64,000 nucleotides of DNA from NCBI RefSeq assembly GCF_003815775.1, contig NZ_CP033926.1, forward strand, positions 3,596,001-3,660,000, given 5' to 3'. Numbering within the stretch: the stretch's first letter is position 1; each line of letters starts with the position of its first letter. Under the pieces are notes generated by a model. It made no database searches. It was not told the DNA's origin and saw only the letters and a list, made by a program, of their open reading frames with translations. Positions 30,986 through 39,030 of this stretch are shown piece after piece. A program made the translations under genes and the position numbers. Origin of the DNA: Chryseobacterium joostei (lineage in GTDB: Bacteria; Bacteroidota; Bacteroidia; Flavobacteriales; Weeksellaceae).

Positions 30986-33571
30986 TTGGCCAAAACCGTC
31001 CTCAAAAATATATTACAAATTTTAATTATCCTAATTTTTAACAATTTTTTAGCACAAAAAACGCCTGAGAAATTGCCTAAAAATGCGGTTAATGATACTA
31101 TTTCCAAAAAGGATACCATAGTTGTAAAAAAAGAAGCTTTAGATGATATACTTCATACAAAAGCAGATGATCAACGAAGAGATATCCCCAAGAAAATGAC
31201 ATTCCTTAACAAGAATGCCCAGGTAAAATACCAGGATATGCAGATTGATGCAGATTATATTTCTATTGATGATAATAAAAATCTGATCTATGCCAGGGGG
31301 AAACAAGACTCTTTAGGAAAAATAATAGAACCTGTAATCACTACCCAGGCAGGGAAGAAATATGAAACCAACGAGTTTAGTTATAATACAAAAACCAAAC
31401 AGGCTATCGCTTTCAATGCCAGAACGGAGGAAAGTGAAGGGGTAATTATAGCGCAAAAAACAAAAAAATATAATGATTCTGTGTTTGCAATGCGTAAAGC
31501 AGACTATACTACAGATGAATATTTTTTAAAGAAAAAAGATACGGCTGCGGATTATTTTATGAGAGCTTACAATATCAAGCTTATCAAAACCAAAAATAAA
31601 TCTCAGATCGTTACCGGACCTATTCAGATGTTTATAGAACAGGTTCCTACACCTCTATATCTGCCATTTGCCATCTTACCGTTTTCTGATAAAAGAGCGG
31701 CAGGTATTCTTATCCCAAGTTTTGGGGAAAGAGAAGATGTAGGTTTCTTCCTAAATGGAATAGGCTATTACCAGCCGATTGGTGAACATTTTGACCTTAA
31801 AGTTCTTGCTGACATTTATACCAAAGGAAGCTGGAACCTGCGTCCTCAGGTGAACTATCAGAAGAAATACCGCTATTCAGGAACCTTTAATGCAGATGTT
31901 GGAACAATGGTAAGAGGAATCAAGGGATTGGATGATTATAATAAAAACAGTACCTATAGAATTAACTGGAGCCATGCACAGGATGTTAAAGCGAACCCTT
32001 TCCTTACGTTTAGTGCACAGGTGGATATCGTAAGTACGAAGTTTTATAACAATACACTTAACAACAGTAATATTTTCAACCAGAATGTCCTGAATACTCA
32101 GCAGAACTCTACGGTAACTCTTACCAAAAGGTTTTTGAAGCTTCCGGTTACTATTACAGGGACGGCATCATATTCTCAGAATTTTGCAACAGGTTCTTCC
32201 GATCTTCGTTTGCCACAAATGAACGTAGCGGTTAATCAGTTTTATCTGTTTAAATCAAAAACGGGAGTGAGACAGGGACTTCTTGAAAATATTACGGTAA
32301 ATACTGGTTTCAATCTTACCAACTTTGTAAGCACTCAGGAAAATGAATTGTTTAAAAAGGAAATGTGGGATAAAATGCAGACGGGTCTTAAGAACAATAT
32401 TGCGTTGGCTACCAATACTACATTGGCGAAGTATTTTACTTTCAGTTTAAGTGCAAATATTGACAATGGTTTAACGACAAAAACACTTAACAGATATTAT
32501 GATCCTATAAAGAATGTTACAGTGGATGAGATCAATAAAAACTTCACAGGATATTCTACTTTCTCTACAACAGCCAGTCTTCAGACAACGCTTTATGGGA
32601 TGATGAAGTTCAAAAAAGGATCTGCTGTAGAGGCAATAAGACATATGATGACTCCAAGTATTGGATTTACATATGCTCCGGATTTTTCAAGTCCTAACTT
32701 CGGATATTATAGAAATTACTATAATGCAACAGGTGCTATTACTCCATATTCCATTTTTGAAAAAGGGATCATAGGAAGCCCGTCAAGTGGTATGGTAGGA
32801 GCATTAGGTTTTAGTATCGGGAATAATATCGAAATGAAGGTAAAGTCTAAAAGCGACTCAACTGGTGTGAAGAAGATCAAGATCTTTGAATCCCTAAACC
32901 TTACAGGGAGCTATAACTTTGCTGCAAAAACTCACCCTTGGTCTATTTTCACCATCAATGGGCAGTCTTCTTTCTTTAATAACAAACTTACAGTAAATAC
33001 AAGTCTTTCCCTTGAACCTTATAAAATTGAGTTTTTACCAGGACAGGATACCGGAATCAGAACTGAGCAATTCGGACATTTCGGAGTACAGGGATTCAAT
33101 GTTCAGTTATCTTATCCTTTGAGCAGCGAAATTTTTGGAGAAAAGAAAGATTATGCTAAAAAGTATTCCATGAAAGGAGAGATTCGAAATGAAAATTATT
33201 ATTTTGATGATGATCACTATGCTCATTTCGATCAAGCCTGGACTTTGAATGTTAATGCGAATTATGCTTATTCAAAAGGTCTTAGCCGATTTGGTAGCAA
33301 AATTGCATCCATTGGTCTTGACGGAAGTATTAAGCTTACCCCATATTGGAACATCAATGGCAGTACCCACTATGATTTGGTGACCAAAGAATTGGCATAC
33401 ACAAGGATTGGTTTTTCAAGAGATCAGCGAAGTTTTACCATTAATTTTAACTGGGTGCCATTCGGGCAATATAAAGTGTATGACTTCTTTATTGGGATCA
33501 AAGCCAATATCTTAAGCGATGCATTGAAGTATAAAGACCGAAGCTTTACGCAGCCAAATTCACCTTTCTAA
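30986..33571 (+). CDS. lptD: LPS-assembly protein LptD
   Basis: 861 residues with a TTG start chosen for the signal peptide that follows (ending NNFLAQ near residue 24). Outer-membrane barrel that inserts LPS into the outer leaflet with LptE. After a Lys/Asp-rich linker, residues 75-190 show the OstA-like jelly roll (VKYQDMQIDADYISIDDNKNLIYARG). The barrel begins near PLYLPFAILPFSDKRAAGILIPSFG, the usual start of the LptD barrel, and continues in aromatic strands to the end. The CxxC disulphide pairs of E. coli LptD are absent, as is usual in this phylum. RidA follows after 127 bp with its own promoter. Confidence 0.9.
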   Translation: MAKTVLKNILQILIILIFNNFLAQKTPEKLPKNAVNDTISKKDTIVVKKEALDDILHTKADDQRRDIPKKMTFLNKNAQVKYQDMQIDADYISIDDNKNLIYARGKQDSLGKIIEPVITTQAGKKYETNEFSYNTKTKQAIAFNARTEESEGVIIAQKTKKYNDSVFAMRKADYTTDEYFLKKKDTAADYFMRAYNIKLIKTKNKSQIVTGPIQMFIEQVPTPLYLPFAILPFSDKRAAGILIPSFGEREDVGFFLNGIGYYQPIGEHFDLKVLADIYTKGSWNLRPQVNYQKKYRYSGTFNADVGTMVRGIKGLDDYNKNSTYRINWSHAQDVKANPFLTFSAQVDIVSTKFYNNTLNNSNIFNQNVLNTQQNSTVTLTKRFLKLPVTITGTASYSQNFATGSSDLRLPQMNVAVNQFYLFKSKTGVRQGLLENITVNTGFNLTNFVSTQENELFKKEMWDKMQTGLKNNIALATNTTLAKYFTFSLSANIDNGLTTKTLNRYYDPIKNVTVDEINKNFTGYSTFSTTASLQTTLYGMMKFKKGSAVEAIRHMMTPSIGFTYAPDFSSPNFGYYRNYYNATGAITPYSIFEKGIIGSPSSGMVGALGFSIGNNIEMKVKSKSDSTGVKKIKIFESLNLTGSYNFAAKTHPWSIFTINGQSSFFNNKLTVNTSLSLEPYKIEFLPGQDTGIRTEQFGHFGVQGFNVQLSYPLSSEIFGEKKDYAKKYSMKGEIRNENYYFDDDHYAHFDQAWTLNVNANYAYSKGLSRFGSKIASIGLDGSIKLTPYWNINGSTHYDLVTKELAYTRIGFSRDQRSFTINFNWVPFGQYKVYDFFIGIKANILSDALKYKDRSFTQPNSPF

Positions 33572-33578
33572 TATCAGA

Positions 33579-33609
33579 TTGGCATTTGTGAATATAAATT
33601 TTATATTTG
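33579..33609 (+). promoter_or_regulatory. Promoter of the leader ORF and ridA
   Basis: TTG at 33579, a 20-bp spacer and TATATTTG at 33602-33609 match the flavobacterial consensus. Transcription would start near 33616, about 12 bp ahead of the leader ORF. Confidence 0.65.
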
Positions 33610-33627
33610 CAAGCAAAATAAAATCTA

Positions 33628-33702
33628 ATGAAATCGGCTGGAAAGGAAAAAATGAAGAGGGCGATTCCATATGGCATTAAAAAAATAAATATCCACATAT
33701 GA
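33628..33702 (+). CDS. Possible leader peptide upstream of ridA
   Basis: A 24-codon ORF (MKSAGKEKMKRAIPYGIKKI and four more residues) starts shortly after the predicted transcript start, and its TGA overlaps the ridA ATG as ATGA. The layout suggests translational coupling. Parts of the DNA, especially AAAAAATAAATATyCACATATG, recur ahead of the adaptor gene at 7119, so a shared leader element is also possible. No function is claimed; it could be a non-coding 5' UTR. Confidence 0.35.
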   Translation: MKSAGKEKMKRAIPYGIKKINIHI

Positions 33703-34079
33703 AACAAATAATCAACACAGTTAATGCACCTGCAGCAATCGGGCCTTATTCACAAGCTAATATGGCGAATGGAGTGTTATATATCTCCGGACAGATTCCT
33801 GTAGATCCTGCAACTGGTAAATTGGTAGAGGGAATTGAAAAAGAAACACATCAGGTAATGAAAAACCTTGAGGCAATTCTTACTGAAGCTGGAATGACTT
33901 TCAAAAATGTTGTAAAGGCAACAATTTTCCTTAAAAGTATGGATGATTTTGCTGTAATGAATGATATTTATGCTTCTTATTTAGATGCAGAAAGCTATCC
34001 TGCTCGTGAAACAGTACAGGTTTCTTGTCTGCCTAAAAATGTGGATATCGAAATTTCTATGATTGCACATCAGGATTAA
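33699..34079 (+). CDS. ridA: RidA family enamine/imine deaminase
   Basis: 126 residues, the normal length of RidA/YjgF/UK114 proteins, which hydrolyse reactive 2-aminoacrylate-type enamines in the cytoplasm. Conserved blocks are visible: NAPAAIGPYSQA at the start, LYISGQIPVDPATGKLV, the KNLEAILTEAGMTFKNVVKATIFL helix and the C-terminal SYPARETVQVSCLPKNVDIEISMIA, which contains the catalytic Arg (PAR) and the expected Glu/Asp positions. The trimer-forming fold is standard. It is preceded by a possible leader ORF that ends in the ATGA overlap and is followed by a membrane protein gene with a 1-bp overlap, so the latter two genes are translated together. Confidence 0.95.
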   Translation: MKQIINTVNAPAAIGPYSQANMANGVLYISGQIPVDPATGKLVEGIEKETHQVMKNLEAILTEAGMTFKNVVKATIFLKSMDDFAVMNDIYASYLDAESYPARETVQVSCLPKNVDIEISMIAHQD

Positions 34080-34534
34080 TGAATTTTATAAGAAATACAA
34101 TTGCGGTGTTGGTAGGCCTTGGTATTGCGGGGCTTATTATTACTCTTGGTATAAGAGTTTTTCCGCAATGGGTAACTTTTGAGGCCTTTGCTCCATTTGA
34201 GCATTGGCAAAGGTTTCTTTTCAGTATGAAAGATGATAAGGCCTTTTTTGGCTTCCTGTTATTTATTTCCGGATTAGGAACTACCATTGGAGGTGTAGCA
34301 ACGGCAATCATCGTTAAATATGCCAAGGTAGCCTATGCTATTCTTATCGGCTTTATTATGCTTTTCATTGCGATGTTGGATGTGATTATATTTCCTTATC
34401 ATCCTACATTCTATAAGATTTCTATCTTCCTTACCTTTTTCCCGTTTTCCTGGATTGGTGGTAAGATTGTAGAAGTGATCTATGAACGGAATAAGAAGAA
34501 AAGAATCGCTGAAAAAATGAATAAACCTAAATAA
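34079..34534 (+). CDS. Small membrane protein of unknown function
   Basis: 151 residues with four hydrophobic segments (about 5-25, 55-80, 85-110, 115-140) and a basic C-terminal tail (ERNKKKRIAEKMNKPK), so an inner-membrane protein with the tail in the cytoplasm is expected. No catalytic motif was recognised. The ATG shares its first base with the ridA stop codon. Proteins of this type are common after ridA-like genes in Flavobacteriia, as far as I recall, but I cannot name a function. It is followed by a shared convergent terminator. Confidence 0.7.
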   Translation: MNFIRNTIAVLVGLGIAGLIITLGIRVFPQWVTFEAFAPFEHWQRFLFSMKDDKAFFGFLLFISGLGTTIGGVATAIIVKYAKVAYAILIGFIMLFIAMLDVIIFPYHPTFYKISIFLTFFPFSWIGGKIVEVIYERNKKKRIAEKMNKPK

Positions 34535-34540
34535 AAATAA

Positions 34541-34575
34541 CAAAAAACGCTGCAAATATTTGCAGCGTTTTTTGT
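34541..34575. terminator. Bidirectional terminator between 34534 and 34607
   Basis: AACGCTGCAAA / TTTGCAGCGTT is a perfect stem flanked by A and T runs, serving the plus-strand membrane protein gene and the minus-strand protease gene. Confidence 0.85.
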
Positions 34576-34606
34576 TGATATGAAAATAATTATTGTTTAG
34601 TTTTGA

Positions 34607-36136
34607 TTAAGGCATTTTAAATCCTTTAGTATAAATTCTTCCGTAGTCATCTACAAATTTTATCTGTACATTTCCTTGGTATTTATCCAGGATATTTTCT
34701 ACATCTTTCTGTGAATTCACCGGTTTACCATTGACTTCAATGATAATATAGTTGTCTACAATTCCGATTTTCGCCATTTCACTACCCTCTGAAACATTCT
34801 TAGCAACTACACCGCTGTTTAAGCCATATTCTGTCTTGAATCTCTCATTAAGAGGGTTGAATTCGGCACCAATCTTTTCTGCAATACTAAGATCTGCCTT
34901 TGTTCTGGTAGAAGTACCTCCTTTCTGGTCTCTAAGAGTTACACTTGTTGTGGATTCTTTACCATTTCTTGAATAAGTTACCTGTACCTTATCACCAGGA
35001 CGTTTGCTTCCGATAGACATTGACAGGTCAGCAAAATCTGTAATATCATAGCTGTCTATTTTAGTAATGATATCACCCTTTTTAAGGCCTGCATCTTCTG
35101 CACCGCTATTATCACCAAATCCTGTTACATATACTCCTGAGCCAGACTTAAGATTAGTCTTGTACTGTTTATTGTATGCTGCTACTAGCTGATCATTGGA
35201 AAGATCTAAAGACTGAACTCCAAGGAATCCTCTTTGTACAATACCAAACTTCTTGATATCCTCAACAATTTTTCTTGCTAAGTTAGCTGGAACGGCAAAT
35301 CCGTATCCTTGATAATATCCTGTAGTAGACTGAATGGCCGAGTTGATCCCAATAAGTTCACCATTCGTGTTTACCAATGCACCACCAGAGTTACCCGGGT
35401 TAATCGCGGCATCTGTTTGGATAAAGCTTTCAATTGGATTAGCAGCCTTTCCTTGGCTTCCTAAGATTCCGATACCTCTTCCTTTAGCAGAAACAATTCC
35501 TGCTGTTACGGTAGAGTTTAATCCCAGCGGGTTTCCAACTGCAAGTACCCATTGTCCTACATCAATATTGTCTGAGTTTGCAAAGTTTAGGTAAGGAAGT
35601 CCCTTTTCTTCAATCTTTAATAAAGAAATATCAGTATTAGGATCAGTACCAACTAAGGTTGCTATATATGATTTTTTGTTGCTCAGGACAACTTCCAGTT
35701 TATTGGCACCCGCTACAACGTGGTTATTCGAGATGATATAACCGTCAGGAGAGATGATAACACCAGAACCCATCCCTGAAGGCATGTTGTCCGGAGCCTG
35801 CTGTTGCTTTTGCCTTTGCTGGCCTCTTCCTCCAAAAGGATCTCCGAAGAAATAGTCAAATAGATCCTGCTCAGATGCTCTGTTTGCAGTTCTACTTTGA
35901 TAATTTTTAATCGTAACTACAGCAGGAACGGTTGTCTTTGCCGCCTTTACAAAGTCATCACCTACCGCTCCGGTATTCATTCCGGCAAATGTTGCCGTAG
36001 GTGCGGATGTTGTGAAAAAAGATTGATCTCCGTTGTTGGAGGTATGTCCAAAATATTGTATAGCTCCAACGGTAGTAGCTCCTGAAATTACTCCGACTAC
36101 TGCAAATGGTAATAGTTTTTTTAAAGTACTCTTCAT
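34607..36136 (-). CDS. degP: DegP/HtrA family periplasmic serine protease
   Basis: 509 residues. An N-terminal signal/anchor (about 8-28) exports it to the periplasm. The trypsin-like domain shows the triad: His in IISNNHVVAG, Asp in NTDISLLKI, Ser in NPGNSGGALV. A Gln-rich loop (RGQQRQKQQQA) lies in the LA-loop region. Two PDZ domains follow: GFLGVQSLDLSN to DKVQVTYSRNG, and a second starting near AEFNPLNERFKTEYGLNSG. It degrades or chaperones misfolded envelope proteins. A textbook promoter lies at 36189-36215 on its strand; in related species such genes respond to envelope stress, but no stress operator is visible here. Length and domain order are those of normal Bacteroidota DegQ/Do proteins. 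Confidence 0.95.
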   Translation of the reverse strand: MKSTLKKLLPFAVVGVISGATTVGAIQYFGHTSNNGDQSFFTTSAPTATFAGMNTGAVGDDFVKAAKTTVPAVVTIKNYQSRTANRASEQDLFDYFFGDPFGGRGQQRQKQQQAPDNMPSGMGSGVIISPDGYIISNNHVVAGANKLEVVLSNKKSYIATLVGTDPNTDISLLKIEEKGLPYLNFANSDNIDVGQWVLAVGNPLGLNSTVTAGIVSAKGRGIGILGSQGKAANPIESFIQTDAAINPGNSGGALVNTNGELIGINSAIQSTTGYYQGYGFAVPANLARKIVEDIKKFGIVQRGFLGVQSLDLSNDQLVAAYNKQYKTNLKSGSGVYVTGFGDNSGAEDAGLKKGDIITKIDSYDITDFADLSMSIGSKRPGDKVQVTYSRNGKESTTSVTLRDQKGGTSTRTKADLSIAEKIGAEFNPLNERFKTEYGLNSGVVAKNVSEGSEMAKIGIVDNYIIIEVNGKPVNSQKDVENILDKYQGNVQIKFVDDYGRIYTKGFKMP

Positions 36137-36188
36137 TGTATATCTTTCTTGTTTATTAATTAATTTCTTATTAATGTTTTTGAGTAAA

Positions 36189-36215
36189 CAAATTTAATGT
36201 TAAATAAGTAAGCAA
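36189..36215 (-). promoter_or_regulatory. Promoter of the DegP/HtrA gene
   Basis: Minus strand TTG, 16-bp spacer, TAAATTTG. It gives a leader of about 50 nt. The remaining 36216-36500 region between the divergent genes is AT-rich and holds no gene I can support. Confidence 0.7.
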
Positions 36216-36501
36216 TTAGTATGCTATGTTTCAATTTTAACTAAAATTTAACGGCTATTATGTCATTTTGTACATTATGTCATAATTGTTAACACGATAG
36301 TTAACAAAAATTAAAAAAATATTAAAGAAAATGATACATCATCATATAATCTAACAGTGTAATGTAAAAGAGTATAGTATAGAAAAATCAATGCCATTGT
36401 GGTGTTTTCGTAATCAATTATTACTCATCGTGCAAAGTTCCATTAATCGAGCTTTTTGAATTGTGATTATGTCTAAGAAATGCAATTAATTGAAAAATTA
36501 C

Positions 36502-36509
36502 TATCTTTG
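36502..36509 (+). promoter_or_regulatory. -7 element of the trhO-like gene
   Basis: TATCTTTG matches TAnnTTTG, 34 bp before the ATG at 36544; the -33 box is not clear. Confidence 0.45.
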
Positions 36510-36543
36510 CGAAAATATTTTTCTCACTTAAAACGTTTATAGC

Positions 36544-37920
36544 ATGCAACTGTATAACACCTTAAGCGCAGAAGAAAGAGCTCAACTTATTGATGAAGCT
36601 GGTAAGGATCGTCTTACTTTGTCTTTCTATGCGTATGCCAAAATTGAAGATCCCAAAAAATTTCGCGACGAATTATTTATAGCCTGGAACGCCATTGATG
36701 CCCTAGGTCGTATTTATGTTGCACATGAGGGAATAAATGCTCAGATGAGTGTTCCTGCAGATCAATTTGAGGATTTTCGTAATACGCTGGAAGTTTATGA
36801 CTTCATGAAAGGGATTCGTCTAAATGTAGCAGTAGATCAGGACAATCATTCTTTTTTAAAGTTAACCATAAAAGTTAGAAATAAAATTGTTGCTGATGGT
36901 TTGAATGACGAAACTTTTGATGTTACCAATAAGGGAATTCACTTAAAAGCTCAGGAATTTAATAATATGCTAGAGGATCCCAACACGATTGTAGTTGATT
37001 TTAGAAATCACTACGAGAGTGAAGTAGGGCACTTTGAGGGAGCTATTACTCCTGATGTTGAAAATTTTAGAGAAAGTCTACCGATCATTAATGATCAACT
37101 GCAAGATTTTAAAGAAGATAAAAACCTGTTAATGTATTGTACCGGTGGAATCCGTTGTGAAAAGGCCAGTGCTTACTTTAAACACCAAGGTTTTAAGAAC
37201 GTTTTCCAGTTAGAAGGTGGAATCATTGAATATACCCGTCAAATTAAGGAAGAAGGAATAGAAAGTAAATTTATTGGTAAAAACTTCGTATTTGACCACC
37301 GTTTAGGTGAAAGAATTACCGACGATATTATTTCCCAATGTCATCAATGTGGAAAGCCTTGTGACAATCACACCAATTGTGCTAATGATGCGTGTCATTT
37401 ATTATTTATTCAATGTGATGAATGTAAAGCCGCAATGGAAAATACTTGTTCTACTGAATGTTTGGAAACAATACACTTACCACTAGAAGAGCAGGTTCGA
37501 TTAAGAAAAGGATTACAGGTTGGAAATAAAGTGTTCAGAAAAGGAAAATCTGATGCTCTGAAATTTAAAAATTCAGGAGGTTTATCAACCCAGCCTTTAG
37601 GAAAAGCTACGAAAGCTGAGACAAAGGATATTCGCCAGAAAATAAAAGTTAAAAAGACATTCATTGGAAAGGCTGAACATTATTATTCAAAATCAAAGAT
37701 TGCACAGTTTTTAATTGAAAACAAAGAACTTTCTATAGGTGATAAAGTTTTGATTTCAGGACCAACTACAGGAGAGCAGGAGGTTACAATTACCCAGATT
37801 TATGTAAACGGAGGTCCTTGTGAAATAGCAAATGTAGGGGATCAGATTACTTTTGAACTTCCATTTAGAGTTCGTTTGTCTGATAAATTATATAAAATTG
37901 CGCAAGCTGAAAATGCATAA
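36544..37920 (+). CDS. trhO: tRNA uridine(34) hydroxylase TrhO with C-terminal U32-C-like domain
   Basis: 458 residues, about 100 more than E. coli TrhO/YceA. It makes 5-hydroxyuridine at tRNA position 34 using oxygen. An acylphosphatase-like N-terminal domain (ARIYVAHEGINAQMSV-type, here GRIYVAHEGINAQMSVP) precedes the rhodanese domain (VVDFRNHYESEVGHFEGA) with catalytic C199 in MYCTGGIRCEKA. A Cys-rich segment around 262-308 (CHQCGKPCDNHTNC, CDECK) may bind zinc. Residues 368-458 (FIGKAEHYYSKSKIAQ, GDKVLISGPTTGEQEVTITQ, FELPFRVRLSDKLYKI) resemble the C-terminal beta-barrel of U32 peptidases, the family of TrhP/YegQ that performs the alternative route to the same modification. The fusion is the notable point. 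Confidence 0.9.
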   Translation: MQLYNTLSAEERAQLIDEAGKDRLTLSFYAYAKIEDPKKFRDELFIAWNAIDALGRIYVAHEGINAQMSVPADQFEDFRNTLEVYDFMKGIRLNVAVDQDNHSFLKLTIKVRNKIVADGLNDETFDVTNKGIHLKAQEFNNMLEDPNTIVVDFRNHYESEVGHFEGAITPDVENFRESLPIINDQLQDFKEDKNLLMYCTGGIRCEKASAYFKHQGFKNVFQLEGGIIEYTRQIKEEGIESKFIGKNFVFDHRLGERITDDIISQCHQCGKPCDNHTNCANDACHLLFIQCDECKAAMENTCSTECLETIHLPLEEQVRLRKGLQVGNKVFRKGKSDALKFKNSGGLSTQPLGKATKAETKDIRQKIKVKKTFIGKAEHYYSKSKIAQFLIENKELSIGDKVLISGPTTGEQEVTITQIYVNGGPCEIANVGDQITFELPFRVRLSDKLYKIAQAENA

Positions 37921-37924
37921 GAGT

Positions 37925-38500
37925 ATGCTAAAAGCAGAACTTAGAAAAAAATATATACAAAAAAGAAAAGCCTTGTCTTCTGATGAGGCTTTCTTGTTAT
38001 CTGAAAAGATTTTTGAAAATTTCATTCATTATTTCAATCCAAAAGAGGGAGAGAAAGTACATGTTTTTATTCCGATTTTGTCCAGAATGGAAATTGATAC
38101 CCAAATCTTCATTCAGTATTTTTTATCACATAATATCCGCGTATTTGTGCCTAAAATTGTCGGAGATAAGCTCATCAATATAGAAATTTTTGAAGATACA
38201 TTATTTGAAACCAACAGTTGGGGGATTTCAGAACCTGTTTCCAATGAGGATTCCCAGGAAAATGATTATCATTATGTGATTACCCCTCTTTTATATTGTG
38301 ATGAAAAAGGAAATAGGGTAGGATATGGAAAGGGATTCTATGATGGTCTTTTTCAGAGGATGTCATCAGTGACAAAAAAAATCGGAGTCAATTACTTTGA
38401 CCCCGATGAATGTATTGATGATGTCTGGGAAAATGATATTCCGCTAGACTATTTGGTTACTCCTACAGAAGTACTGTCTTTTTTAATGGGTTTGGAATAA
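37925..38500 (+). CDS. 5-formyltetrahydrofolate cyclo-ligase
   Basis: 191 residues from ATG 37925 (MLKAELRKKYIQKRKAL); another in-frame ATG at 37913 overlaps the previous stop. It converts 5-formyl-THF to 5,10-methenyl-THF with ATP in the cytoplasm. The basic N-terminal helix and the C-terminal TPLLYCDEKGNRVGYGKGFYDG block, the ATP/folate loop of the family, are clear, followed by KKIGVNYFDPDE. The gene is tightly linked to trhO and ends inside the convergent lipoprotein gene at 38449, with a 52-bp antisense overlap. Length is normal. Confidence 0.92.
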   Translation: MLKAELRKKYIQKRKALSSDEAFLLSEKIFENFIHYFNPKEGEKVHVFIPILSRMEIDTQIFIQYFLSHNIRVFVPKIVGDKLINIEIFEDTLFETNSWGISEPVSNEDSQENDYHYVITPLLYCDEKGNRVGYGKGFYDGLFQRMSSVTKKIGVNYFDPDECIDDVWENDIPLDYLVTPTEVLSFLMGLE

Positions 38501-39030
38501 AAATCTAAAAAATAAAACTTAAATTCCTTTTTAAGCTTGGACGTAGACAGTAATATGTACTGTGCGTTCTTCTCAAAATTTCCTAATGACTTATTCTTGC
38601 CGTCAAAATACTCTACATTGAACCTCGCGTAATCCAGTGTGTCTTTTTTATAGAATTCTTTGTAGACATTCAAGTTGTTTACTTTCACGGATTTTACTTT
38701 CAGACTGTCCAATTCTGTCAATAGCCTTTTAAATGTTAAAGAGTCTGGTTTGTGGAAGTAGCTTTCCATCTGTGAATAAATTACAGTATCTATTTCCGTA
38801 TTTCTGTTTCCGGATAAATATAAGGTAGAAAGGTCAAGAAGTTCCTGAACTTTTTGTTTAGTGATGGAGTTAATCGCCTGCATGCTGTCCATTTGTACAG
38901 CAGGATAGCTTTTTGCATTGTTGCTGTTTCGTAGTTTGTCCAGGTCGCTTACCTCTGTTTTTTTATTATTACAGGCAACAAATAAAGTAAGAAGTACCGC
39001 GAAAATTAAAAAGTTATTTATTCTTTTCAT
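38449..39030 (-). CDS. Lipoprotein of unknown function
   Basis: 193 residues from ATG 39030, chosen because the lipoprotein signal (MKRINNFLIF... ending FVACN) starts there. The mature part is polar and helical, with KQKVQELLDLSTLYLSGNRN and KSVKVNNLNVYKEFYKKDT, and ends in a strand-rich piece. No family recognised. Its start overlaps the stop of the upstream gene (39014) by 17 bp, so the two are probably translated together and may work together at the envelope. Its 3' end overlaps the opposite-strand cyclo-ligase gene by 52 bp. Confidence 0.75.
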   Translation of the reverse strand: MKRINNFLIFAVLLTLFVACNNKKTEVSDLDKLRNSNNAKSYPAVQMDSMQAINSITKQKVQELLDLSTLYLSGNRNTEIDTVIYSQMESYFHKPDSLTFKRLLTELDSLKVKSVKVNNLNVYKEFYKKDTLDYARFNVEYFDGKNKSLGNFEKNAQYILLSTSKLKKEFKFYFLDFYSKPIKKDSTSVGVTK

